This document shows, piece by piece, positions 17,006 to 25,716 of a stretch of 64,000 nucleotides of DNA. The DNA comes from Nostoc sp. T09. GTDB taxonomy: Bacteria > Cyanobacteriota > Cyanobacteriia > Cyanobacteriales > Nostocaceae. The notes under the pieces were generated by a model. It saw nothing but the letters and a program-made list of their open reading frames with translations, was not told the origin of the DNA and made no database searches. The stretch's first letter is position 1; each line of letters opens with the position of its first letter. Both the position numbers and the translations under genes were made by a program. The stretch covers positions 62,001 through 126,000 of the forward strand of contig NZ_MTAV01000082.1 of NCBI RefSeq assembly GCF_002154695.1. Reading direction: 5' to 3'.

Positions 17006-17054
17006 GCGTAGAGAGATACAACTGAAAGTAAATTTCAAATCTCTTGCTCTACGC
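17006..17054 (-). terminator. Hairpin downstream of desB
   Basis: GCGTAGAG and CTCTACGC form the core stem, with agat/atct also pairing inside. It overlaps the end region just after the desB stop on the minus strand, before the desD promoter region. Confidence 0.5.
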
Positions 17055-17066
17055 CTATGCTTTAGT

Positions 17067-18182
17067 TCATAAAAAGCTGTCTCTTGATGAACCTTTGACA
17101 AATTTACTATTGGATGTATAGTAAACTTTTGCTCCAGAATCGGGCACAAAATGACAGCTAAAACAGGAATGCCATAATGATTTCCAAATCGGTTCTTGAG
17201 ACTCACGAAATAAGTCTCCCATAACTGGTTTAATTGCCTCAGTTGCCTTTAGCAAATTGTAGTGAGGGATGTTTAGGAATATATGGTGAGCTACATGAGT
17301 ACCGATATCATGATGGATATGATTTAGCCAACCGTAATTGCGGTCAATGCTGGAAATAGCGCCTTTAAGGAAAGTCCAATCTTCCCCACGATACCAGGGA
17401 ATATCTGGCTCAGTATGATGTAAGAATGTCACCATATCTAGCCAAATTACAAACACAATGTATGGTACGGCATAATTTTTCAACAACCATATCCAACCCC
17501 ATTGATATGTGAAAAACCCAAGTAAGGCTACCATGCAAGTCCAAAGTACAGTGCTGGTAATGACATCCCATTTTTCGGATGACTTGAAAAGTGGGCTACT
17601 GGGCAAAAAGTGGGAACCTTCTTTATTAGGAGAACGCTTGAACAGATATACCGGATAAGCTAATAAAAACACATAATATCGGCCTATCTTTTGTGACCAC
17701 GGCATTTCTTTGTACTGTGATTCGTTCACAGGATACCAACTTTCGTCATTATCAAGATTACCCGTATTGAGATGGTGGGTTCTGTGGCTAATTCGCCAAC
17801 CATGATAAGGGACGAGTATCGGTGTGTGAGCAAAATGGCCAATTAAATCATTGAGCCATTTCTTTTTAGAAAAAGACTGATGTCCGCAGTCATGTCCAAC
17901 TACAAACAAAGCCCAGAACATAGTTCCTTGCATTAGCCAAAAAACAGGCCAGAAAAACCAAGAATCCAGATAATTAGCGACTGCGTAGAGTAGACAAATA
18001 ATTAGGATGTCTCGAAAAAAATAAAAAAGTGATTTCCCTAAATTGGGCTGAAAGCATTCAGGTGGGATTGCAGCTTTTAATTCCTGAAGGGTAAAGGGTA
18101 GTTTTGTGTAATCTTCAGATGATTGTGAGCTAGGGAGATGGAGTACGTTAAGGCTATTTGCTGGAATACTATTTGATGGCAC
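17067..18182 (-). CDS. desB: Omega-3 (delta-15) acyl-lipid desaturase
   Basis: This is a thylakoid/plasma membrane di-iron desaturase that adds the omega-3 double bond to C18 chains. The 371 residues have the three His boxes: VVGHDCGHQSF, HRTHHLNTGN and HIHHDIGTHVAHHIF. The segment LVPYHGWRISHRTHH and the PDIPWYRGEDWTFLKGA block are typical of omega-3 types. Four or more hydrophobic segments surround the boxes. The start seems to be GTG 18182, since no in-frame ATG exists nearby upstream and the next Met is far inside the conserved region; no clear ribosome-binding sequence precedes it. It follows desA with 249 bases between, enough for its own promoter. desB genes are often cold-induced. Confidence 0.92.
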   Translation of the reverse strand: MPSNSIPANSLNVLHLPSSQSSEDYTKLPFTLQELKAAIPPECFQPNLGKSLFYFFRDILIICLLYAVANYLDSWFFWPVFWLMQGTMFWALFVVGHDCGHQSFSKKKWLNDLIGHFAHTPILVPYHGWRISHRTHHLNTGNLDNDESWYPVNESQYKEMPWSQKIGRYYVFLLAYPVYLFKRSPNKEGSHFLPSSPLFKSSEKWDVITSTVLWTCMVALLGFFTYQWGWIWLLKNYAVPYIVFVIWLDMVTFLHHTEPDIPWYRGEDWTFLKGAISSIDRNYGWLNHIHHDIGTHVAHHIFLNIPHYNLLKATEAIKPVMGDLFRESQEPIWKSLWHSCFSCHFVPDSGAKVYYTSNSKFVKGSSRDSFL

Positions 18183-18431
18183 TGGATTCGATGAAATATA
18201 AATTCTAGCCTTGCTTTCAACAAGGAAATGTTACCTCTGCAATGGAAAGCTTTGGAGACATCTCTGTTCTCACTAACCCGCACAAGGATATTTTCTGGCA
18301 ATTCCCTGAACAATGTTCATCAGTAGAAACTGCCAGAATCGAGATAGCTCACAGAGCGATCACACAAAGAAGTTTAGGGTAAAACTTTCAGGAAGACTAT
18401 ACACCTTCCCAAGTTATACTTCCTCTTTGAA

Positions 18432-19484
18432 TTATCGCCCTGAGTAATAGTCGTCAAAAGTCTGATAACCAACATCAGTTATGTACAGTTGACATTGGCC
18501 TGTAATTTGTTTCATTAATGCCCAAGAGAACTTGCTTTCATCATGCAGATAATCCCCCCAATTTTCTTTGATGCTGCTGTAAGCTAGCCGCAGATTATAA
18601 GAAGGAATAGCAGTAGAAAGATGATGGGGTACATGAACATTAATATCATGGCACAGGAATTCTACCCAGCGTGGATAATCACAGTGAATAGTTCCCGATA
18701 GTTGTGCTAAAGCCTCGTTCCACTTGTTCGCTGCCACAAAAGGTACATCTGAAGCAGTATGGTGAACAATTGTAAAAGTACTCATCCAAAAATGGTAAAC
18801 CAACCAGGGTAAAAGCCAAAATTTGACAAATCCCCAGATACCAGTTGTAGCGATGAGTAATGGGAACGCCACTGCTGCAAACAAAACTACTACAGCCACA
18901 GAAAGCTTAACACTTGATTGGTCTTTAGTTTTAAAATTACGCCAATCAAAATGTACAACTGCCCAATGTCCAACAGAACCTACCCACCAGAGGCGGTTAC
19001 GCATGAAGCCTTCAAAAATAGACTGGTGGAATGAACCCCAATTTTCAAATACTTCTGTTCTAATTGGATGCCAAGCATTGTCCTCATCCAGCTTATTTGT
19101 ATGCTTATGGTGATAATTATGCTTAATACGCCAACTGTGAAATGGGTAAATCAAAGGCATCATCAACAAATGCCCTACCAAATCGTTTACCCAGCGACGG
19201 TTAGCAAACGAACGATGACCACAATCATGAGCGATAACAAAAAAACCTGTTAAAGCAGTGCCTGTAAAAATCCAAGCAAAGGGCAAGAGGAACCAAGGAG
19301 AAATGGCGATGCTGAAGTAGCCTAAAGCCACCATCACCACAGCAATCAGCACCTTTGTCCAAGCTTTACGCCTATTCTTCTGAAAGCACTCCTTTGGCAA
19401 GGTTTTAATTATATCTTTAAGCCTCAGGTCGGAATTACTAAGGTTATAAGCTTGTTTCTGATTTTGGATTATTGATGTAGTCAT
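18432..19484 (-). CDS. desA: Delta-12 acyl-lipid desaturase
   Basis: This enzyme converts oleoyl to linoleoyl chains on membrane glycolipids; it is ferredoxin-dependent and di-iron. The 350 residues match the usual size. The [13 protein letters not shown]-terminal block is the delta-12 signature, followed by [32 protein letters not shown] and [12 protein letters not shown] boxes. I start at ATG 19484 (MTTSII). An upstream in-frame ATG at 19586 would add 34 residues with no counterpart in known DesA, so it is rejected. desC lies upstream and desB downstream on the same strand, the classical desC-desA-desB order of Nostoc-type cyanobacteria. Confidence 0.95.
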   Translation of the reverse strand: MTTSIIQNQKQAYNLSNSDLRLKDIIKTLPKECFQKNRRKAWTKVLIAVVMVALGYFSIAISPWFLLPFAWIFTGTALTGFFVIAHDCGHRSFANRRWVNDLVGHLLMMPLIYPFHSWRIKHNYHHKHTNKLDEDNAWHPIRTEVFENWGSFHQSIFEGFMRNRLWWVGSVGHWAVVHFDWRNFKTKDQSSVKLSVAVVVLFAAVAFPLLIATTGIWGFVKFWLLPWLVYHFWMSTFTIVHHTASDVPFVAANKWNEALAQLSGTIHCDYPRWVEFLCHDINVHVPHHLSTAIPSYNLRLAYSSIKENWGDYLHDESKFSWALMKQITGQCQLYITDVGYQTFDDYYSGR

Positions 19485-19701
19485 GAAAACCTGAAAAACA
19501 ACAAAATCTATCTCCAACACACCACATAGTGGTTTGCCGCAAAGTTTCTTAACATTAGCGTCTCGGATTATAGCAATCTCACCCACTCTTTTTTCGAAAT
19601 TATTGAATGGATATCATAGTTGCTAAAAAAACTTCGTCGCCAATTAAACGTCTACAGCCAAGCATCCAATGTCAAGACCTGACTGAAAATTAACGATTTG
19701 C

Positions 19702-20520
19702 TTAAGACTTTTTATCTGCAAGCTTCACATTTGTAGCGAGACCTAGAGCTTGCAGCAATTGAATAGTCATCCAAGTCATGTCAATTTCCCACCATTCCAA
19801 ACCGTGACGAGCTGAGTATTGGAAAGCATGATGATTATTGTGCCAGCCTTCACCAAACACCAGTAAGGCTACCCACCAGCAGTTAGTCGAGCGATCGCCA
19901 GCTTCATGGCTACGATAACCAAATTTGTGAGTGGCGCTATTGACCAACCAAGTACAGTGGTAAACCCAAACAATCCGCACAAAAATTCCCCAAACCACCA
20001 TCGGCCAACCGCCAATAGCTAATAGCAATAAACCCAGAGCTACTTGGACGAGAATGAAATATTTTTGCAAAAACTGATAGACTGGGTCATCGGCAATGTC
20101 TTTAGTGAAGCGAGGAACTTCTGCGTGAGCAGGTGCGTGATAAATCAGCCAACCCATGTGACTCCACCAAAAACCCTTATTGGAATCATGGGGGTCTTGT
20201 TCAGTATCCGAATGTAGATGATGGATACGGTGCGTACCTACCCACTCAATTGGCCCACCTTGACAGGCGAGAGTTCCGAAAATAACCAATAGATATTCCA
20301 GCCACTTGGGAGTTTGAAAACTGCGATGGGTAACCAGGCGGTGAAATCCCAAAGTAATTCCTAAACCACCAGTGATCCAGTAGAGCAATAAACCGACACC
20401 AACTGCATTCCAGCTAAAGTTACTAGGAACCAAGGCAAACAGAGCTCCGATGTGCAATGCAGCGAAGAATAGGGTATTAACCCAGTTAATTTGAAGTTTG
20501 GTTGAGGTAGCAATTGTCAT
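19702..20520 (-). CDS. desC: Delta-9 acyl-lipid desaturase
   Basis: This enzyme introduces the first double bond into stearoyl chains. The 272 residues carry the delta-9 His boxes: HRLVTH (60-65), HRIHH (97-101, in WVGTHRIHHLHSD) and HNNHH in EGWHNNHHAF. Hydrophobic segments flank the boxes. The start at ATG 20520 gives the usual length. It is divergent from the PLP lyase gene (83 bases between starts), so the promoters of both must fit there. Together with desA, desB and desD it covers the full route from 18:0 to 18:4. Confidence 0.95.
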   Translation of the reverse strand: MTIATSTKLQINWVNTLFFAALHIGALFALVPSNFSWNAVGVGLLLYWITGGLGITLGFHRLVTHRSFQTPKWLEYLLVIFGTLACQGGPIEWVGTHRIHHLHSDTEQDPHDSNKGFWWSHMGWLIYHAPAHAEVPRFTKDIADDPVYQFLQKYFILVQVALGLLLLAIGGWPMVVWGIFVRIVWVYHCTWLVNSATHKFGYRSHEAGDRSTNCWWVALLVFGEGWHNNHHAFQYSARHGLEWWEIDMTWMTIQLLQALGLATNVKLADKKS

Positions 20521-20603
20521 GGGAAACCTGAATAGGAAAGGTCAAGCCTAGTCTGCGCGATTTAAAAATCCGCATCTTAAATTTTTTTGTGAACGAGGAA
20601 ACA

Positions 20604-21833
20604 ATGAACAGCTTGGAACAGCTGCGGCAAGCAGAACAGGCACTGTTAGAGATTTTTTCTGGAATTGACGCTCAGGTCAAGCAAAATCTTCAAAAAGTGC
20701 TGAATGCCTTTCGTAATCACCGTGTCGGTGCACACCATTTTGCGGGTGTAAGTGGCTATGGTCACGATGATTTAGGACGAGAAACTTTAGATAAAGTATT
20801 TGCCGAAGTAATGGGTGCCGAAGCAGCGGCGGTGCGAGTGCAGTTTGTTTCCGGGACTCATGCGATCGCTTGTGCGTTATTTGGTGTGCTACGTCCTGGA
20901 GATGAAATGTTAGCAGTGGTCGGTTCTCCCTACGATACGCTCGAAGAAGTAATTGGTCTAAGGGGTCAAGGGCAAGGCTCCCTTATTGAGTTTGGCATAA
21001 ATTACCGCCAATTAGACTTAACCTCGGACGGAACCATAGACTGGCAAGGTTTAAGCACTCAGGTAGGTGATAATACTCGCTTAGTGTTAATTCAGCGTTC
21101 TTGTGGTTATTCTTGGCGTCCTAGCTTATCCATTGCTGACATCGAAAAAATCGTTCATTTAGTCAAACAACAAAATCCCAACACCATTTGCTTTGTAGAC
21201 AACTGCTACGGCGAATTCATCGAAACAAAAGAACCCACAGCCGTCGGTGCTGATTTAATGGCAGGGTCATTGATTAAAAATCCTGGTGGCACGATTGTCA
21301 CTGCTGGTGGATATGTCGCTGGTCATGCTGACTTAGTAGAAGCTGCTGCCTGCCGCCTCACTGCTCCTGGTATTGGTAGTTATGGTGGTGCTACTTTTGA
21401 CCAAAATCGTCTGCTATTCCAAGGCTTATTTTTAGCTCCGCAGATGGTAGGTGAGGCGATCAAAGGTACTCATCTGACTGGTTATGTATTTGACAAGCTT
21501 GGCTATCCAGTAAATCCAGCACCATTTGCTTCTCGTCGAGATGTAATTCAAGCAATCAAACTCGGTTCTGCGCAAAAGCTGATTGCCTTCTGTAAAGCTG
21601 TACAACAAAATTCTCCCATCGGTTCCTACCTAGACCCGATCCCCGATGAAATGCCGGGATATGAGAGCCAGGTAGTCATGGCTGGGGGGACATTTATCGA
21701 GGGAAGTACCTTGGAGTTCTCAGCGGATGGGCCTTTGCGTGAGCCGTATGTGGTTTATTGCCAAGGGGGGACGCATTGGACTCATATTGCGATCGCTTTG
21801 GAGGCGGCGATAGAAGCAGTGGGGATGGCTTGA
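20604..21833 (+). CDS. PLP-dependent methionine gamma-lyase-like protein (aluminium resistance family)
   Basis: The 409-residue protein belongs to the fold-type I PLP family first annotated as aluminium resistance proteins and related to methionine gamma-lyases. Visible features are RVGAHHFAGVSGYGHDDLGRE near the N-terminus, VSGTHAIACALFG, FVDNCYGEFIE with the cofactor Asp, and GSLIKNPGGT with the probable PLP lysine. The true substrate in cyanobacteria is not known to me. ATG 20604 has gagg eight bases upstream. A GTG five codons earlier (20589) would overlap that site and is less likely. It is divergent from desC. Confidence 0.85.
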   Translation: MNSLEQLRQAEQALLEIFSGIDAQVKQNLQKVLNAFRNHRVGAHHFAGVSGYGHDDLGRETLDKVFAEVMGAEAAAVRVQFVSGTHAIACALFGVLRPGDEMLAVVGSPYDTLEEVIGLRGQGQGSLIEFGINYRQLDLTSDGTIDWQGLSTQVGDNTRLVLIQRSCGYSWRPSLSIADIEKIVHLVKQQNPNTICFVDNCYGEFIETKEPTAVGADLMAGSLIKNPGGTIVTAGGYVAGHADLVEAAACRLTAPGIGSYGGATFDQNRLLFQGLFLAPQMVGEAIKGTHLTGYVFDKLGYPVNPAPFASRRDVIQAIKLGSAQKLIAFCKAVQQNSPIGSYLDPIPDEMPGYESQVVMAGGTFIEGSTLEFSADGPLREPYVVYCQGGTHWTHIAIALEAAIEAVGMA

Positions 21834-21869
21834 TGATGGTGTCCTAAGTAACATGAGTTAGGATTGTGT

Positions 21870-21898
21870 CACGCAGAGACGCGGAGGCGCAGAGGAGA
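21870..21898 (+). repeat. Dispersed CGCAGAG-type repeat, left copy
   Basis: The words acgcagagac, gcggaggcgc and agaggaga form one of the common Nostoc dispersed repeats. Its end (gagga) doubles as the ribosome-binding sequence of the next gene. An inverted relative lies just after that gene at 22281-22310. Confidence 0.65.
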
Positions 21899-22276
21899 AT
21901 GATTGAGAATGAGATTTCGGGTGCAGTTGTGGATGCTGCTTACAAGGTTCATATGGCTTTGGGACCTGGTTTACTGGAATCTGTGTATGAGACTGTAATG
22001 GACTTTGAGTTACGGAAGCGCAAGTTACAGGTAAGAAGACAGGTAATTATTCCGGTTGTTTATGAGGGTGTAGTTTTAGATGAAGGCTTTCGTGCTGATT
22101 TAATAGTCCAAGATCAGGTGATTGTTGAACTCAAATCAGTGGAAGCCGTTCATCCAGTACACAAAAAGCAACTTCTTACCTACCTACGCCTTGCTGATAA
22201 GCGAGTTGGATTGCTGATCAACTTTAACGTCTCACTAATTAAAGACGGTATCTCACGGGTAGTTAATAACCTCTAA
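21899..22276 (+). CDS. GxxExxY protein (PD-(D/E)XK-like)
   Basis: The 125-residue product carries the family motif GLLESVY near residue 24. An acidic/lysine set (FRADLIVQDQVIVELKS) fits a PD-(D/E)XK nuclease-like core, and the end has RVGLLINFNV. Proteins of this family are small, widespread and uncharacterised; nuclease activity is inferred from the fold only. ATG 21899 is preferred over GTG 21866, because the latter would translate the dispersed repeat. The gene is flanked by inverted copies of a CGCAGAG repeat, so it may have moved as a unit. It converges with bciB, leaving 34 bases between stops. Confidence 0.8.
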   Translation: MIENEISGAVVDAAYKVHMALGPGLLESVYETVMDFELRKRKLQVRRQVIIPVVYEGVVLDEGFRADLIVQDQVIVELKSVEAVHPVHKKQLLTYLRLADKRVGLLINFNVSLIKDGISRVVNNL

Positions 22277-22280
22277 CAGC

Positions 22281-22310
22281 TCTCTCTGCGCCTCTGCGCC
22301 TCTGCGTGAG
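22281..22310 (-). repeat. Dispersed CGCAGAG-type repeat, right inverted copy
   Basis: The words tctctctgcg, cctctgcgcc and tctgcgtgag are the inverse of the copy at 21870-21898. They fill the space between the GxxExxY gene and the bciB stop. Confidence 0.65.
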
Positions 22311-23507
22311 CTATTCCTCCGGTAACTTATACTGCCCAACGATCCGCTTGGCATAGTCCGGCACATGCGCCTCCAACTTCTCCGGATGATTCCGCTTCAC
22401 ATACAAATAATTCCTTGTAAAGTGCGAATCAATCGAGAACCGCGCATATTCCAAACCCTTAGGCCCAATTCTTTCAATCACCACACCCATCAACTTTGCT
22501 GCCCACATGGGTAAAGTAACGGCTTTATCGTAAGCGGGAATGCTTTGTTGTACAGCTTCTTTACGATTACCTTGGGACATGACAGGTTGAGTGTCTAACT
22601 GGTCTTTCACCAAGTTCAACATTTCTTTGCCTGTGTCATTTCTAACTACAATCCACTGCCAGCCGAAGGGTGCGCCCATGTAGCCGACAACTAAATCTGC
22701 TAGGGAGTTGACATAATCAAAGCAACTCATGCAAGAAGGGGCAAAGACATTTTTGAGTTTATTGGTCTTTAAGCCAAAGAATGGCACGGTTTCCGTAGAA
22801 CCATCCTCATGTTTGAAGTGAACTCGGAAGTCTTGCATAAATTCATAATGCACGACTGTCTCAGGCGATCGGCTGGTGGTTTCTAAGAATTTTTGGAGTC
22901 CAGCACGGCTAACGTTATCTACGCAAGGTGTACCTAAGACATACAGCTTTTCTAACCCAAGCTGTTTTTCTACGGCTCTTAATGCCTGGATTTGGCAACC
23001 AACTCCAATCACCAATAGCCGCTTCATCCCTGATTTTTCTATCTGTTCTAAAACAGATAAATTGGGTGATAGTGTTGGTTTATTTACTTTAGCTGCCAGT
23101 ATTTCCTCTGGGGTACGGGCAATAATGGGCATGGGTTGAAAGCGGTCTTCTTTGGTGTTTTGCACGCAGACAACACCTTCAACTATGCCACGATTCAACA
23201 TTTCAATGGCAATACTGCTGACAATACCAGTCCATTGCGCCCCTTCGATAGGCTGCTGTTTCCGCGCCGCCATCATGTCTTGATGAACACCAAAGTAGAG
23301 TTCATCGGGGTTATCGAGATTGCGGGGGCGAGTGTGGGCTTGTTCTTCAAGTTCGCCTATCTGCTGATTAATAAAGGCGCAAGCTTCTTTGACGTAGTGG
23401 ATGTAGTATGTATCGCACAGTCCGCACTCGCTACAAAGTTCTTTCGCAGGACGGCGGCTAGTGGCTTTTAAAGCTCTGGCTTTTTTATGAGGAGAAACCG
23501 AAGTCAT
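22311..23507 (-). CDS. bciB: Ferredoxin-type divinyl (proto)chlorophyllide 8-vinyl reductase
   Basis: This enzyme reduces the 8-vinyl group of divinyl chlorophyllide precursors in chlorophyll synthesis. The 398-residue protein is of the coenzyme F420 hydrogenase beta-subunit type, as in Synechocystis Slr1923. Iron-sulfur ligands are visible in CSECGLC (Cys25, 28, 31) and in APSCMSCFDY. VIGVGCQIQALRA and GTPCVDN are family motifs of the flavin domain. No membrane segment is present. Homologous proteins include plant hydroxymethyl chlorophyll a reductase, but the cyanobacterial member is normally BciB. The upstream region 23508-23968 should hold its promoter on the minus strand. Confidence 0.9.
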   Translation of the reverse strand: MTSVSPHKKARALKATSRRPAKELCSECGLCDTYYIHYVKEACAFINQQIGELEEQAHTRPRNLDNPDELYFGVHQDMMAARKQQPIEGAQWTGIVSSIAIEMLNRGIVEGVVCVQNTKEDRFQPMPIIARTPEEILAAKVNKPTLSPNLSVLEQIEKSGMKRLLVIGVGCQIQALRAVEKQLGLEKLYVLGTPCVDNVSRAGLQKFLETTSRSPETVVHYEFMQDFRVHFKHEDGSTETVPFFGLKTNKLKNVFAPSCMSCFDYVNSLADLVVGYMGAPFGWQWIVVRNDTGKEMLNLVKDQLDTQPVMSQGNRKEAVQQSIPAYDKAVTLPMWAAKLMGVVIERIGPKGLEYARFSIDSHFTRNYLYVKRNHPEKLEAHVPDYAKRIVGQYKLPEE

Positions 23508-23968
23508 ATAAATTGTTTGTTTTATCCAGGCATAGCTTTTACTACAATACCGTCACAGGCTATGAACTTCACTATAAGAAATTGAGCAAGAAGAGGATAA
23601 GCTTTTTCTAGCGGTGGGGATTGATTGTTCTGGTGTCCTGGCTATAGGTGACAGAAATAAGAAACTTTTGCTAGTAGTTCTCAAGCTTTACCTATGGGTA
23701 TTTTGCTGAAAACGAACCGCAGAGGCCCAGAGAACATAGAGAAAGAAGAAAATAAAGAGTTATTTCTATAAGGTAAAACTTAAAATGTCTGAAGATTTGT
23801 GATCGCAGTTTAAATTTTTTCATAAATAAGCTTAATGAACTGTGTATTTTTACTTTTACTGCTTCACGAAAAGCTAATTCAAGATTTAAGTAAAAGCACA
23901 AATGGAGTCTAAAACAAGCTTCTGTTATTTTTTTTATAGATCTAATTAATTTTTAGGTAAAAAAGATA
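23508..23968. other. Divergent intergenic region, bciB / mini-protein unit
   Basis: No gene was supported. A repeat phrase accgcagaggcccagagaac occurs near 23718. The AT-rich last 90 bases, with taggtaaaaaagataATG, lead to the first Gly/Ala-rich gene. Confidence 0.45.
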
Positions 23969-24178
23969 ATGGCTAAAAAACGCCAGGAAGATGATATTAA
24001 AGAAGCTGCGGCATTTGCAGCAGGTGGAGCCGCAGCAGGTGCAGGGGTCGCAGCGACCGTTGGCGGTATGGGTCTAGCAGTAGGAGGAACTGCTGTTGCT
24101 ATTGGCGCTGCTCCGGTAGTAGCTGCTGGTGCAGTGGTTGGACTTGCTGCTTATGGCTTGAAGAAAATTTTTGACTAA
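23969..24178 (+). CDS. Gly/Ala-rich hydrophobic mini-protein A
   Basis: The 69-residue product has a charged N-terminus (MAKKRQEDDIKEAA), then about 45 residues made almost only of Gly, Ala and Val with GxxxG and AxxxG spacing, and a basic end AAYGLKKIFD. This is the pattern of a glycine-zipper membrane peptide. No family was recognised. The next gene, 28 bases on, encodes a similar protein ending AAYGVKKVFFD, and an HNH nuclease follows. It may be a membrane-active peptide, a small holin-like or bacteriocin-like protein, or an assembly-forming partner of the nuclease; sequence alone does not decide. Confidence 0.7.
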   Translation: MAKKRQEDDIKEAAAFAAGGAAAGAGVAATVGGMGLAVGGTAVAIGAAPVVAAGAVVGLAAYGLKKIFD

Positions 24179-24206
24179 GTAAGCTGTAAATACAGGATAC
24201 ACATAA

Positions 24207-24431
24207 ATGCTAAGCTCACAAGACTCTAATGCTATACGTGCTATTGCAGCTGCTTCATCGGCTGCTGCTGGTCTAGGCTCTATTACAGTAGCTACACTTA
24301 CTTCAACTGCACCTGGAATTTTAGGTGTTCTAGGATTTACGACAACGACAGTTGTTGCATTACCAGCAGCAGGAATTGTTGCAACCGCAGGACTTGCAGC
24401 TTATGGAGTGAAGAAAGTCTTTTTTGACTAA
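24207..24431 (+). CDS. Gly/Ala-rich hydrophobic mini-protein B
   Basis: The 74-residue product resembles mini-protein A in layout. A short polar start (MLSSQDSNAIRAI) is followed by long Ala/Gly/Thr/Val-rich hydrophobic segments broken by Pro, and it ends AAYGVKKVFFD, almost the same end as A. The C-terminal match in two otherwise different tandem mini-proteins suggests a common recognition or anchoring function. It sits seven bases before the HNH gene, so translation is probably coupled. No known family was recognised. Confidence 0.7.
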   Translation: MLSSQDSNAIRAIAAASSAAAGLGSITVATLTSTAPGILGVLGFTTTTVVALPAAGIVATAGLAAYGVKKVFFD

Positions 24432-24438
24432 GCTGTAG

Positions 24439-24807
24439 ATGGCAAAAAATCCTCCTAATCCACTGCAAAAACTGGTAAGAGGTATGATTCGGGATTTGAT
24501 TAATCAGGCTAATGGTCAAAAAGCCGATAAAGCAAAAAAGCTAAAGGCTAAAAAACCTGCTACCAAATCCCAATCCAAATCTAACCAGCAAACAAAAAAG
24601 CGATCGCGTCATATTCCCCTATCAATTCGTTTTGCAGTTTTGCAAAGAGATGACCATAAATGTGTTTCTTGTGGTCAAAGTCCACCACAAGTCACGCTAG
24701 AAGTTGACCATAAAAAGCCTTTTTCTAAAGGAGGCAGTAACGACATGAACAATTTGCAAACGCTGTGTTTCCATTGCAATCGTGGAAAAGGTGCGCGTAG
24801 TTTATAA
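24439..24807 (+). CDS. HNH endonuclease with lysine-rich N-terminus
   Basis: The 122-residue protein has an amphipathic start (NPLQKLVRGMIRDLINQA) and a Lys/Gln/Ser-rich linker (about 27-56) probably binding DNA or RNA. A C-terminal HNH domain follows: CxxC at 75-78, Asp90-His91, Asn105 and CxxC at 110-113, in McrA-like order. HNH domains of this kind hydrolyse DNA with a bound metal. It is the third gene of a compact unit with two Gly/Ala-rich mini-proteins and is followed by a clear terminator, so the three genes form one transcription unit. Confidence 0.88.
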   Translation: MAKNPPNPLQKLVRGMIRDLINQANGQKADKAKKLKAKKPATKSQSKSNQQTKKRSRHIPLSIRFAVLQRDDHKCVSCGQSPPQVTLEVDHKKPFSKGGSNDMNNLQTLCFHCNRGKGARSL

Positions 24808-24841
24808 TGACGTATACAATATTTGCCAAATAACAAAGATG

Positions 24842-24873
24842 ACCCTTCGGTATTTTAACTGAAGGGTTTTACT
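24842..24873 (+). terminator. Rho-independent terminator after the HNH gene
   Basis: ACCCTTCGGT and ACTGAAGGGT form a stem around attttA, followed by TTTTACT. It lies 35 bases after the HNH stop. Confidence 0.75.
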
Positions 24874-25716
24874 GTTTCAAAAATTACCAATTGCAACAGG
24901 AGGAAAGAGTCAAGCACGATCGCATCTCTACCTACTCTCTTCCTTTGCACCTACCCTTCGGGAAGCCGCTTCGTGTCTATGCGCCTTTGCGTGAACCTTA
25001 TTTTATATAAAGCTGTCAGGCAACTCAAAAATGATCATTTTGATATTGTTTTAATAATCACTTTAACTACGCTAAATATTGCTTATTCTTCATTTATCAA
25101 CAAGAATATAAAAATTTATTACTCCTCACTCTGATATACGTCACATTTTGCATACTTACTCTTACAGGCTCGCTGCTTAATGGGTAAATAAGTTACAATA
25201 TATAATCCTTAAGAAGTATTGACTTCTAAAATTTTTTAATTATTCATATTGCATATTCTGAAAAAACGTTATAAATTATTAAGTTATAGGGGAATAAATT
25301 AATTTGTAGTCTGAAAAACTAAGCCCTAGTTAAGTAGAGATACTTTAACTAGGGAAAAAATTAAGGAAATCTTATAACAGTGCTAGCAATATATATTTGT
25401 TTGGCAACGCAAACACTCCGGACATGAAAGCTTGTTAAACAATCTAAAAATATATTTTGCGTAAGTGCTTTAAAAGTAATATTATTGCTTAAGGTGAAAA
25501 AATAAAATTGTCATTCACCAAGATGATCGTTGCTTAAAAGCAAATTAACTGTCAATTAAGCTGCAAAAAATCGGCAGTTACAGACATCTTTTTTAGACTT
25601 CATTATTCCCAAATTCTATTTGCTATTCCAAAAATCGTCTTTGTTATGATCTGAATAGCAGCATAAATCAAAGCGCATCTACACCAATTTACAATCCTAA
25701 TGGAGTTATTCTGGCG
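24874..25716. other. Long intergenic region before the invertase pair
   Basis: Repeat words (cctttgcacctacccttcgg, cgccttttgcgtg-like) occur at 24940-25000. The rest is AT-rich with no supported frame. A candidate NtcA-type spacing near 25192-25204 has seven rather than eight bases between GTA and TAC, so I do not call it. The promoter of the first invertase gene must be in the last few hundred bases. Confidence 0.45.

Noticed and set aside
19485-19586. N-terminal extension of DesA by 34 residues
   Set aside because: Known DesA proteins begin close to MTTSII-type sequence, and the extension shows no conserved features.
25180-25210. Possible NtcA site near the invertase promoter
   Set aside because: The spacing between GTA and TAC is seven bases, not eight, so it does not fit the consensus.
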